64,000 nt of DNA from Xylocopa sonorina (lineage: Eukaryota; Arthropoda; Insecta; Hymenoptera; Apidae). The stretch's first letter is position 1. Every line of letters starts with the position of its first letter. Shown here piece after piece: positions 39,518-51,660 of the stretch. Location: positions 62,001-126,000 of the forward strand of contig NW_027490255.1 in NCBI RefSeq assembly GCF_050948175.1, read 5' to 3'. The position numbers and the translations under genes are program-made. Below the pieces are notes generated by a model. It was not told where the DNA came from and did no database searches. It was given only the letters and a program-made list of their open reading frames with translations.

Positions 39518-41051
39518 TGTAACGTCCGGCGTGCCGCCTTCCACCCCCCAGCGCCGCCCACAGCATCCGGCAGCGACGCATCTACCGCCAGCCGCATCCA
39601 AATGCGTGGAAAGAGCGCCTTCATACACGGGAAAGCAGACCGAACGCCGAGCTAAGGCAGCCAGATATCCACGAGCACCCAGGAGATCGACCGTACGACC
39701 GCGCGACGATGCGCGCTATCGCCAGAGTTGGGAGACATGCAGCCTTCAGCCGCACGAACAGATCACCGAGCATCTCACCGATTCGCCTACGCCATCCTCC
39801 CATTATTCTTATTTTGATAATGTGTATTCATAAGAACGTCCTAGAATTAAGTACACGACACAACTAATGTACATACGCAAACAACACACACATAGTTCCT
39901 AATATATCTGCGAATTCTCATAGTCATAAGTTTCGATACGCCCAAGCAACCGTCCGACGCGCGCGGCTCACGCTTAACGCGAGCCGCGCCCCACTCCGAC
40001 CGGCCGCCCCACTTCGCGGGCCGAGCGGCCACCCCACTCCGGGGTCCAGCGACTCGCACGCCACGCGACTCGAGGAGGTCGCGGACACGCGAGCTGAAGA
40101 TCAGTTCCGATCAGTCCTTCGAACCGAGGAGTTCCAATCTCGCTCTCAATGCCTCAATCGGAGGTGTTTCTAATTCTACTTCAATTCTAGTTCAAGTCAA
40201 TTCATTCCAATTCTAAACGTTAAGTCTATCTTTAACTTAGCCTTAGGGAAGTCAGTGTAAGCTTAGGTTTATATTAGAATATATTTTATTTTACCTTACA
40301 TGTACAAGTTTAAATTTGATTATTATCCACTAATTTCATTATTATCTACGAATTCTTCCACGAGCTATCGCGTGGATATCCATCATTCGAATCCAATCGC
40401 TAGTTGACCTTGGTAACCGGCTGGTTAGAGCGGACCGCCGCTTAACTTCGCCGATCCACAGCGGAAACTACGTGCGGATATAGTCGACGTTTCACCCTTC
40501 TGGACCGATAGGTTAGAGCGGACCGCCGCTTATCCGATTCGTATCCGGATTGCTGGAACTAGACGCGAATGTGTTTCAATCCGAAACGTAAAGCTCGACG
40601 TGCGGGACGGAAGAATTACCTACGCCGACTTATGCGCGATTACTTGGGCATCGAAGCCCTTTCGTCTCTTCGTTCGAACACCACCGTTCCAGTGGCTCTT
40701 CAACAACCTGCTCCGTCGCCTTCTTCCGGCCAAGGCAAGCCGATCAGCACAGGAAACCCGCTACGTTGGAGACTCATCCCTCTTACGATCCAGCCTCGCA
40801 GCCCTTACGCAGGGACGATTCCGGAAAGCGATCCTCGACAGCAACAGTATCTCAGGAAGGGATACTAAATTAACAACGATTCAAGACAGCAAGGGTAGGA
40901 TCTTTCCTATTTACCGCGATCGCGTTTTGAAAGTGTTCGTTGTCCCACGAAAGGAACCCGGAACCCGTCGCAATTAAGCGTGCCGAGTCCGTTTTCTGGC
41001 TGCGTGTCATCCGCGAATAAAACGGAAATTTTCCACCCTCGCGACGTGACA
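39518..41051 (+). repeat. 3' LTR
   Basis: It is the same 1534 bp as the 5' LTR at an offset of 7394 bp, with one difference found by eye (40575 T). It ends GTGACA. The following bases, CATGTATTCC, are already inverted satellite, as shown by the uninterrupted equivalent at about 56189 (GTGTCATGTATTCC). Confidence 0.95.
41016..41021 (+). terminator. poly(A) signal in 3' LTR
   Basis: This AATAAA is the copy expected to direct 3' end formation of the element's genomic RNA, 30 bp before the LTR end. Confidence 0.6.
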
Positions 41052-41075
41052 CATGTATTCCTCGTCTACACTTCA
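41052..41075 (-). other. right LTR/satellite junction
   Basis: The right array starts CATGTATTCCTCGTC directly after the LTR, in reverse orientation. In monomer coordinates it ends at GAATACATG, whereas the left flank ends at GAATACATG plus ACACTCCGC. The two breaks are thus 9 bp apart in monomer phase and mirror-imaged. Confidence 0.9.
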
Positions 41076-44000
41076 AATGAATGTAAATGCGACACTTCCT
41101 TACAAGGAAAGAGCGTTTGCAAGCGTCTACCTATCGTAGCAATAGAGTTCTAATGCTTCTTAAAACGCGATATCGCATCTCATTTCTATATTTCATGGTA
41201 TAATATAATATGATTTGCGAAGTGTTATGTATTCCTCGTCTACACTTCAAATGAATGTAAATGCGACACTTACTTGCAAGGAAATAGCGTTTGCAGATGT
41301 CTATGTATCGTAGCAATAGAGTTCTTATGATTCTTAAAACGCGATATCGCATCTCATTTCTATGTTGCATGGTAAGATATAATATGATTTGCGAAGTGTT
41401 ATGGATTCCTCGTCTACATTGCAAATGAATGTGAATGCGAAACTTCCTCGCTAGGGAATAGCGTTTGCAGATGTCTACGTATCGTAGCAATAGATTTCTA
41501 ATGCTTCTTAAAACGCGATATCGCATCTCATTTCTATGTTTCATGGTAAGATATAATATGAATTGCGAAGTGTCATGTATACCTCGTCTACACTTCAAAT
41601 GAATGTAAATGCGACACTTCCTTGCAAGGAAATAGCGTTTGCGAATGTCTATCTATCGTAGCAATAGTGTTCTAATGCTTCTTAAAACGCGATATCGAAT
41701 CTCATTTCTATGTTTCATGGTAAGATATAATATGATTTACGAAGTGTTATGTATTCCTCGTCTAAACTTCAAATGAATGTGAATGCGACACTTCCTCGCT
41801 AGGAAATAGCGTTTGCAGGTGTCTACGTTTCGTACCAATAGATTTCTAATGCTTCTTAAAACGCGATATCGCATCTCATTTCTATGTTTCATGGTAAGAT
41901 ATAATATGAATTGCGAAGTGTCGTGTATACCTCGTCTACACTTCAAATGAATGTGAATGCGACACTTACTTGCAAGGAAATAGCGTTTGCAGATGTCTAC
42001 GTATCGTAGCAATAGAGTTCTTATGATTCTTAAAACGCGATATCGCATCTCATTTCTATGTTTCATGGTAAGATATAATATGATTTGCGAAGTGTTATGT
42101 ATTCCTCGTCTACACTTCAAATGAATGTAAATGCGACACTTCCTTGCAAGGAAATAGCGTTTGCAAATGTCTACCTATCGTTGCAATAGTGTTCTAATGC
42201 TTCTTAAAACGCGATACCGCATATCAGTTCTATGTTTCATGGTAAGATATAATATGATTTGCGAAGTGTTATGTTTTCCTCGTCTACACTTCAAATGAAT
42301 GTAAATGCGACACTTCCTTGTAAGGAAATAGCGTTTGCAGATGTCTACCTATCGAAGCAATAGAGTTCTAATGCTTCTTGAAACGCGATATCGCATCTCA
42401 TTTCTGTGTTTCATGGTAAGATATAATATGATTTGCGAAGTGTCATGTATTCCTCGTCTACACTTCAAATGAATGTAAATGCGACGCTTCCTTGCAAGGA
42501 AATAGCGTTTGCAGATGTCTACGTATCGAAGCAATAGAGTTCAAATGCTTCTTAAAACGAGATATTGCATCTCATATCTATGCTTCATGATAAGATATAA
42601 TATTCATTGCGAAGTGTTATGCATTCCTCGTCTACGATTCAAATGAATGTAAATGCGACACTTCCTCGCTAGGAAATAGCGTTTGCAGATGTCTGCGTAT
42701 CGTAGCAATAGAGTTCTTATGATTCTTAAAACGCGATATCGCATCTCACTTCTATGTTGCATGGTAAGATATAAAATGATTTGCGAAGTGTTATGTATTC
42801 CTCGTCTACGATTCAAATGAATATAAATGCGACACTTCCTTGCAAGGAAATAGCGTTTGCAGATGTCTACGTATCGTAGCAATAGATTTCCAATGCTTCT
42901 TAAAACGCGATATCGCATCAAATTTCTATGTTTCATGGTAAGATATAATATGATTTGCGAAGTGTCATGTATTCCTCGTCTACACTTCAAATGAATGAAA
43001 ATGCCATACTTCCCTGATAGGAAATAGCGTCTGCAGATGTCCAGGTATCGTAGCAATAGAGTTCTAATGCTTCTTAAAACGCGATATCGCATTTCGTTTG
43101 TATGTTTCATGGTAAGATATAATATGATTTGCGAAGTATCATGTATTCCTCGTCTACTCATCAAATGAATGTAAACGCGACACTTCCTCGCTAGTAAATA
43201 GAGTTTGCAGATGTCTACGTTTCGTAGCAATAGATTTCTAATGCTTCTTAAAACGCGATATCGCATCTCATTTCTATATTTCATGGTATGATATAATATG
43301 ATTTGCGAAGTGTTATGTATTCCTCGTCTACACTTCAAATGAATGTAAATGAGACACTTCCATGCAAGGAAATATCGTTTGCAGATGTCTACGTATCGTA
43401 GCAATAGTGTTCTAATGCTTTTTAAAACGCGATACCGCATCTCAGTTGTATGTTTCATGGTAAGATATAATATGATTTGCGAGGTGTTATGTTTTCCTCG
43501 TCTACACTTCAAATGAATGTAAATGCGACACTTCCTTGTAAGGAAATAGCGTTTGCAGATGTCTACCTATCGTAGCAATAGAGTTCTAATGCTTCTTAAA
43601 ACGCGATATCGCATCTCATTTCTATGTTTCATGGTAAGGTATAATATGATTTGCGAAGTGTCATGTATACCTCGTCTACACTTCAAATGAATGTAAATGG
43701 GACACTCCCTTGCTAGGAAATAGCGTCTGCAGATGTCTACGTTTCGTAGCAATAGATTTCTAATGCTTCTTAAAACGCGATATCGCATCTCATTTCTATG
43801 TTTCATGGTAAGATATAATATGAATTGCGAAGTGTCATGTATACCTCGTCTACACTTCAAATGAATGTAAATGCGACACTTCCTTGTAAGGAAATAGCGT
43901 TTGCAGATGTCTACCTATCGAAGCAATAGAGTTCTAATGCTTCTTGAAACGCGATACCGCATCTCAGTTCTATGTTTCATGGTAAGATATAATATGATTT

Positions 44001-45252
44001 GCGAAGTGTTATGTTTTCCTCGTCTACACTTCAAATGAATGTAAATGCGACACTTCCTTGTAAGGAAATAGCGTTTGCAGATGTCTACCTATCGAAGCAA
44101 TAGAGTTCTAATGCTTCTTGAAACGCGATATCGCATCTCATTTCTATGTTTCATGGTAAGATATAATATGATTTGCGAAGTGTCATGTATTCCTCGTCTA
44201 CACTTCAAATGAATGTAAATGCGACGCTTCCTTGCAAGGAAATAGCGTTTGCAGATGTCTACGTATCGAAGCAATAGAGTTCAAATGCTTCTTAAAACGA
44301 GATATTGCATCTCATATCTATGCTTCATGATAAGATATAATATTCATTGCGAAGTGTTATGCACTCCTCGTCTACGATTCAAATGAATGTAAATGCGACA
44401 CTTCCTCGTTAGGATATAGCGTTTGCAGATGTCTGCGTATCGTAGCAATAGGGTTCTTATGATTCTTAAAACGCGATATCGCATCTCACTTCTATGTTGC
44501 ATGTTAAGATATAAAATGATTTGCGAAGTGTTATGTATTCCTCGTCTACGATTCAAACGAATGTAAATGTGACACTTCCTTGCAAGGAAATAGCGTTTGC
44601 AGATGTCTACGTATCGTAGCAATAGAGTTCTAATGCCTCTTAAAACGCTATATCGCATCTCATTTCAATGTTTCATGGTAAGATATAATATGATTTGCGA
44701 AGTGTTATGTATTCCTCGTCTACACTTCAAATGAATGTGAATGCGACACTTCCTCGCTATGAAATAGCGTTTGCAGATGTCTACGTATCGTAGCAATAGA
44801 TTTCCAATGCTTCTTAAAACGCGATATCGCATCAAACTTCTATGTTTCATGGTAAGATATAATATGATTTGCGAAGTGTCATGTATTCCTCGTCTACACT
44901 TCAAATGAATGAAAATGCCATACTTCCCTGATAGGAAATAGCGTCTGCAGATGTCCAGGTATCGTAACAATAGAGTTCTAATGCTTCTTAAAACGCGATA
45001 TCGCATCTCGTTTCTATGTTTCATGGTAAGATATAATATGATTTGCGAAGTATCATGTATTCCTCGTCTACTCTTCAAATGAATGTAAATGCGACACTTC
45101 CTCGCTAGGAAATAGAGTTTGCAGATGTCTACGTATCGTAGCAATAGAGTTCTTATGATTCTTAAAACGCGATATCGCATCTCATTTCTATGTTTCATGG
45201 TAAGATATAATATGATTTGCGAAGTGTTATGTATTCCTCGTCTACACTTCAA
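41053..45252 (-). repeat. right-array long-range repeat, copy R1
   Basis: Blocks here recur further right in the same order. 41131-41598 matches 56269-56736 (+15138). 42349 matches 57313 (+14964) and 61837 (+19488). 43567 matches 58705 (+15138) and 63055 (+19488). 44344-45252 matches 60004-60912 (+15660). 41737-42120 matches 61225-61608 (+19488). All offsets are whole multiples of 174, so monomers were gained or lost as units. A few point variants separate the copies. Confidence 0.85.
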
Positions 45253-45480
45253 ATGAATGTAAATGAGACACTTCCTTGCAAGGAAATAGCGTTTGCAAAT
45301 GTCTACCTATCGTAGCAATAGTGTTCTAATGCTTCTTAAAACGCGATAACGCATCTCAGTTCTATGTTTCATGGTAAGATATAATATGATTTGCGAAGTG
45401 TTATGTTTTCCTCGTCTACACTTCAAATGAATGTAAATGCGACACTTCCTTGTAAGGAAATAGCGTTTGCAGATGTCTAC

Positions 45481-46572
45481 CTATCCTAGCAATAGAGTTC
45501 TAATGCTTCTTAAAACGCGATATCGCATCTCATTTCTATGTTTCATGGTAAGATATAATATGATTTGCGAAGTGTCATGTATTCCTCGTCTACACTTCAA
45601 ATGAATGTAAATGCGACACTTCCTTGCAAGGAAATAGCGTCTGCAGATGTCTAGGTATCGCAGCAATAGAGTTCTAATGCTTCTTAAAACGCGATATCGC
45701 ATCTCATTTCTATGTTTCTTGGTAAGATATAATATGATTTGCGAAGTGTTATGTATTCCTCGTCTACGATTCAAATGAATGTAAATGCGACACTTCCTTG
45801 CAAGGAAATAGCGTTTGCAGATGTCTACGTATCGTAGCAATAGAGTTCTAATGCTTCTTAAAACGCTATATCGCATCTCATTTCAATGTTTCATATTAAG
45901 ATATAATATGAATTGCGAAGTGTTATGTATTCCTCGTCTACACTTCAAATGAATGTAAATGTGACACTTCCTTGCAAGGAAATAGCGTTTGCAGATGTCT
46001 ACGTATCGTAGCAATAGAGTTCTAATGCCTCTTAAAACGCTATATCGCATCTCATTTCAATGTTTCATGGTAAGATATAATATGATTTGCGAAGTGTTAT
46101 GTATTCCTCGTCTACACTTCAAATGAATGTGAATGCGACACTTCTTCGCTAGGAAATAGCGTTTGCAGATGTCTACCTATCGTAGCAATAGAGTTCTAAT
46201 GCTTCTTAAAACGCGATATCGCATCTCATTTCTATGTTTCATGGTAAGATATAATATGATTTGCGAAGTGTCATGTATTCCTCGTCTACACTTCAAATGA
46301 ATGTAAATGCGACACTTCCTTGCAAGGAAATAGCGTCTGCAGATGTCTAGGTATCGCAGCAATAGAGTTCTAATGCTTCTTAAAACGCGATATCGCATCT
46401 CATTTCTATGTTTCTTGGTAAGATATAATATGATTTGCGAAGTGTTATGTATTCCTCGTCTACGATTCAAATGAATGTAAATGCGACACTTCCTTGCAGG
46501 GAAATAGCGTTTGCAGATGTCTACGTATCGCCGCAATAGTGTTCTAATGCTTCTTAAAACGCCATATCGCAT
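45481..46572 (-). repeat. local 4-monomer duplication (696 bp), right array
   Basis: The block 45481-45876 is repeated at 46177-46572, offset 696 bp, with small differences, for example CGTAGCAATAGAG near 45833 versus CGCCGCAATAGTG near 46529. Confidence 0.75.
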
Positions 46573-49500
46573 CTCATTTCTATGTTTTATGGTAAGATAT
46601 AATATTCATTGCGAGGTGTTATGCATTCCTCGCCTACACTTCAAATGCATATAAATGCGAAACTTCCATGCAAGGAAATAGCGTTTGCAGATGTCTACGT
46701 ATCGTAGCAATAAAGTTCTTATGATTCTTAAAACGCGATATCGCATCTCATTTCTATGTTTCATGGTAAGATATAATATGATTTGCGAAGTGTTATGTAT
46801 TCTTCGTCTACACTTCAAATGAATGTAAATGCGACACTCCCTTGCAAGGAAATAGCGTTTGCAAATGTCTACCTATCGTCGCAATATTGTTCTAATGATC
46901 CTTAAAACGCGATATCGCATCTCATTTCTATGTTTCATGGTAAGATATAATATGATTTGCGAAGTGTTATGTATTCTTCGTCTACACTTCAAATGAATGT
47001 AAATGCGACACTCCCTTGCAAGGAAATAGCGTTTGCAAATGTCTACCTATCGTCGCAATAGTGTTCTAATGCTCCATAAAACGCGATATCGCATCTCAGT
47101 TCTATGCTTCATGGTAAGATATAATATGATTTGCGAAGTGTTATGTATTCCTCGTCTAAACTTCAAATGAATGTAAATGCGACACTTCCTTGCAAGGAAA
47201 TAGCTTTTGCACATGTCTATCTATCGTAGCAATAGTGTTCTAATGCTTCTTAAAACGCGATACCGCATCTCAGTTCTATGTTTCATGGTAAGATATAATA
47301 TGATTTGCGAAGTGTTATGTTTTCCTCGTCTACACTTCAAATGAATGTAAATGCGACACTTCCTTGCAAGGAAATAGCGTTTGCAGATGTCTACGTATCG
47401 AAGCAATAGAGTTCAAATGCTTCTTAAAACGAAATATTGCATCTCATTTCTATGTTTCATGGTAAGATATATTATGATTTGCGAAGTGTTATGTATTCCT
47501 TGTCTACACTTCAAATGAATGTAAATGCGACACTTCCTTGCAAGGAAATAGCGTTTGCAGATGTCTACGTACCGTAGCAACAGAGTTCTCATGATTCTTA
47601 AAACGCGATATCGCATCTCATTTCTATGTTTCATGGTAAGATATAATATGATTTGCGAAGTATCATGTATTCCTCGTCTACACTTCAAATGAATGTGAAT
47701 GCGACACTTCCTCGCTAGGAAATAGCGTTTGCAGATGTCTACGTATCGTAGCAATAGATTGCCAATGCTTCTTAAAACCCGATATCGCATCTTATTTCTA
47801 TGTTTCATGGTAAGATATAATATGATTTGCGAAGTTTCATGTATTCCTCGCCTACACTTCAAATGAATGAAAATGCCATACTTCCCTGATAGGAAATAGC
47901 GTCTGCAGATGTCTAGGTATCGCAGCAATAGAGTTCTAATGCCCCTTAAAACGCGATATCGCATCTCATTTCTATGTTTCATGGTAAGATATAATATGAT
48001 TTACGAAGTGTTATGTATTCCTAGTCTACACTTCAAATGAATGTGAATGCGACACTTCCTCGCTAGGAAATAGCGTTTGCAGATGTCTACGTATCGTAGC
48101 AATAGATTGCCAATGCTTCTTAAAACCCGATATCGCATCTTATTTCTATGTTTCATGGTAAGATATAATATGATTTGCGAAGTTTCATGTATTCCTCGCC
48201 TACACATCAAATGAATGAAAATGCCATACTTCCCTGATAGGAAATAGCGTCTGCAGATGTCTAGGTATCGCAGCAATAGAGTTCTAATGCTTCTTAAAAC
48301 GCGATATCGCATCTCATTTCTATGTTTCATGGTAAGATATAATATGATTTGCGAAGTGTCATGTATTCCTCGTCTACACTTCAAATGAATGTAAATGCGA
48401 CACTTCCTTGCAAGGAAATAGCGTCTGCAGATGTCTAGGTATCGCAGCAATAGAGTTCTAATGCTTCTTAAAACGCGATATCGCATCCCATTTCTATGTT
48501 TCATGGTAAGATATAATATTCATTGCGAAGTGTTATGCATTCCTCGTCTACGATTCAAATGAATGTAAATGCGACACTTCCTTGCAAGGAAATAGCGTTT
48601 GCAGATGTCTACGTATCGCCGCAATAGAGTTCTAATGCTTCTTAAAACGCCATATCGCATCTCATTTCTATGCTTCATGGTAAGATATAATATTCATTGC
48701 GAGGTGTTATGCATTCCTCGCCTACACTTCAAATGCATATAAATGCGAAACTTCCATGCAAGGAAATAGCGTTTGCAGATGTCTACGTATCGTAGCAATA
48801 AAGTTCTTATGATTCTTAAAACGCGATATCGCATCTCATTTCTATGTTTCATGGTAAGATATAATATGATTTGCGAAGTGTTATGTATTCTTCGTCTACA
48901 CTTCAAATGAATGTAAATGCGACACTCCCTTGCAAGGAAATAGCGTTTGCAAATGTCTACCTATCGTCGCAATATTGTTCTAATGATCCTTAAAACGCGA
49001 TATCGCATCTCATTTCTATGTTTCATGGTAAGATATAATATGATTTGCGAAGTGTTATGTATTCTTCGTCTACACTTCAAATGAATGTAAATGCGACACT
49101 CCCTTGCAAGGAAATAGCGTTTGCAAATGTCTACCTATCGTCGCAATAGTGTTCTAATGCTCCATAAAACGCGATATCGCATCTCAGTTCTATGTTTCAT
49201 GGTAAGATATAATATGATTTGCGAAGTGTTATGTATTCCTCGTCTAAACTTCAAATGAATGTAAATGCGACACTTCCTTGCAAGGAAATAGCTTTTGCAC
49301 ATGTCTATCTATCGTAGCAATAGTGTTCTAATGCTTCTTAAAACGCGATACCGCATCTCAGTTCTATGTTTCATGGTAAGATATAATATGATTTGCGAAG
49401 TGTTATGTTTTCCTCGTCTACACTTCAAATGAATGTAAATGCGACACTTCCTTGCAAGGAAATAGCGTTTGCAGATGTCTACGTATCGAAGCAATAGAGT

Positions 49501-51660
49501 TCAAATGCTTCTTAAAACGAAATATTGCATCTCATTTCTATGTTTCATGGTAAGATATATTATGATTTGCGAAGTGTTATGTATTCCTTGTCTACACTTC
49601 AAATGAATGTAAATGCGACACTTCCTTGCAAGGAAATAGCGTTTGCAGATGTCTACGTACCGTAGCAACAGAGTTCTCATGATTCTTAAAACGCGATATC
49701 GCATCTCATTTCTATGTTTCATGGTAAGATATAATATGATTTGCGAAGTATCATGTATTCCTCGTCTACACTTCAAATGAATGTGAATGCGACACTTCCT
49801 CGCTAGGAAATAGCGTTTGCAGATGTCTACGTATCGTAGCAATAGATTGCCAATGCTTCTTAAAACCCGATATCGCATCTTATTTCTATGTTTCATGGTA
49901 AGATATAATATGATTTGCGAAGTTTCATGTATTCCTCGCCTACACTTCAAATGAATGAAAATGCCATACTTCCCTGATAGGAAATAGCGTCTGCAGATGT
50001 CTAGGTATCGCAGCAATAGAGTTCTAATGCCCCTTAAAACGCGATATCGCATCTCATTTCTATGTTTCATGGTAAGATATAATATGATTTACGAAGTGTT
50101 ATGTATTCCTAGTCTACACTTCAAATGAATGTGAATGCGACACTTCCTCGCTAGGAAATAGCGTTTGCAGATGTCTACGTATCGTAGCAATAGATTGCCA
50201 ATGCTTCTTAAAACCCGATATCGCATCTTATTTCTATGTTTCATGGTAAGATATAATATGATTTGCGAAGTTTCATGTATTCCTCGCCTACACATCAAAT
50301 GAATGAAAATGCCATACTTCCCTGATAGGAAATAGCGTCTGCAGATGTCTAGGTATCGCAGCAATAGAGTTCTAATGCTTCTTAAAACGCGATATCGCAT
50401 CTCATTTCTATGTTTCATGGTAAGATATAATATGATTTGCGAAGTGTCATGTATTCCTCGTCTACACTTCAAATGAATGTAAATGCGACACTTCCTTGCA
50501 AGGAAATAGCGTCTGCAGATGTCTAGGTATCGCAGCAATAGAGTTCTAATGCTTCTTAAAACGCGATATCGCATCCCATTTCTATGTTTCATGGTAAGAT
50601 ATAATATTCATTGCGAAGTGTTATGCATTCCTCGTCTACGATTCAAATGAATGTAAATGCGACACTTCCTTGCAAGGAAATAGCGTTTGCAGATGTCTAC
50701 GTATCGCCGCAATAGAGTTCTAATGCTTCTTAAAACGCCATATCGCATCTCATTTCTATGCTTCATGGTAAGATATAATATTCATTGCGAGGTGTTATGC
50801 ATTCCTCGCCTACACTTCAAATGCATATAAATGCGAAACTTCCATGCAAGGAAATAGCGTTTGCAGATGTCTACGTATCGTAGCAATAAAGTTCTTATGA
50901 TTCTTAAAACGCGATATCGCATCTCATTTCTATGTTTCATGGTAAGATATAATACGATTTGCGAAGTGTTATGTATTCTTCGTCTACACTTCAAATGAAT
51001 GTAAATGCGACACTCCCTTGCAAGGAAATAGCGTTTGCAAATGTCTACCTATCGTCGCAATAGTGTTCTAATGCACCTTAAAACGCGATATCGCATCTCA
51101 TTTCTATGTTTCATGGTAAGATATAATATGATTTGCGAAGTGTTATGTATTCTTCGTCTACACTTCAAATGAATGTAAATGCGACACTCCCTTGCAAGGA
51201 AATAGCGTTTGCAAATGTCTACCTATCGTCGCAATAGTGTTCTAATGCTCCTTAAAACGCGATATCGCATCTCAGTTCTATGTTTCATGGTAAAATATAA
51301 TATGATTTGCGAAGTGTTATGTATTCCTCGTCTAAACTTCAAATGAATGTAAATGCGACACTTCCTTGCAAGGAAATAGCTTTTGCACATGTCTATCTAT
51401 CGTGGCGATAGTGTTCTAAAGCTTCTTAAAACGCGATACCGCATCTCAGTTCTATGTTTCATGGTAAGATATAATATGATTTGCGAAGTGTTATGTTTTC
51501 CTCGTCTACACATCAAATGAATGTAAATGCGACACTTCCTTGCAAGGAAATAGCGTTTGCAGATGTCTACGTATCGAAGCAATAGAGTTCAAATGCTTCT
51601 TAAAACGAGATATTGCACCTCATTTCTATGTTTCATGGTAAGATATATTATGATTTGCGA
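46440..51660 (-). repeat. 12-monomer higher-order repeat (2088 bp), about 2.5 copies
   Basis: Landmarks repeat every 2088 bp (12 x 174): 46606, 48694 and 50782; 47221, 49309 and 51397; 47413 and 49501; 48001 and 50089. The first two copies are nearly identical. The third carries more changes, such as GTGGCGATAG near 51402, and decays after about 51660. This is the clearest regular higher-order repeat in the window and a sign of recent homogenisation. Confidence 0.9.

Larger units (their letters stand above)
39222..39833 (+). other. 203-codon open frame after pol, running into 3' LTR
   Basis: It starts at an ATG 26 nt after the pol stop, runs through the polypurine tract and ends 316 bp inside the 3' LTR. 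The first 99 residues are Ser-, Glu- and Arg-rich with no hydrophobic segment. The LTR-encoded part (from VTSGVPP) is Pro- and Arg-rich. There is no signal peptide or transmembrane segment, so it is not env. I do not recognise it. It may be an accessory frame, or chance openness in GC-rich sequence. Because the second half is LTR, the 5' LTR holds the same frame without its start. Confidence 0.3.
32124..41051 (+). mobile_element. intact Ty3/gypsy-type LTR retrotransposon
   Basis: This 8928-bp element has two 1534-bp LTRs (TGT...ACA) around a 5860-bp interior. In order the interior has a primer-binding site, gag, a -1 frameshift signal, pol (protease, RT, RNase H, integrase), a short 3' region, a polypurine tract and the 3' LTR. 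Integrase lies after RNase H, which is the Ty3/gypsy order and not the Ty1/copia order. There is no env, chromodomain or dUTPase that I can recognise. The LTRs differ at one position by eye and both coding frames are intact, so the copy looks recent and potentially autonomous. It is GC-richer and more CpG-rich than the satellite around it. No target-site duplication is present, and the satellite reverses direction across it. Confidence 0.96.

Noticed and set aside
32115..41056. Target-site duplication using CATG (32111-32114 and 41052-41055)
   Set aside because: The left CATG is separated from the LTR by 9 bp (ACACTCCGC), so it is not adjacent. CATG is palindromic and belongs to the monomer itself.
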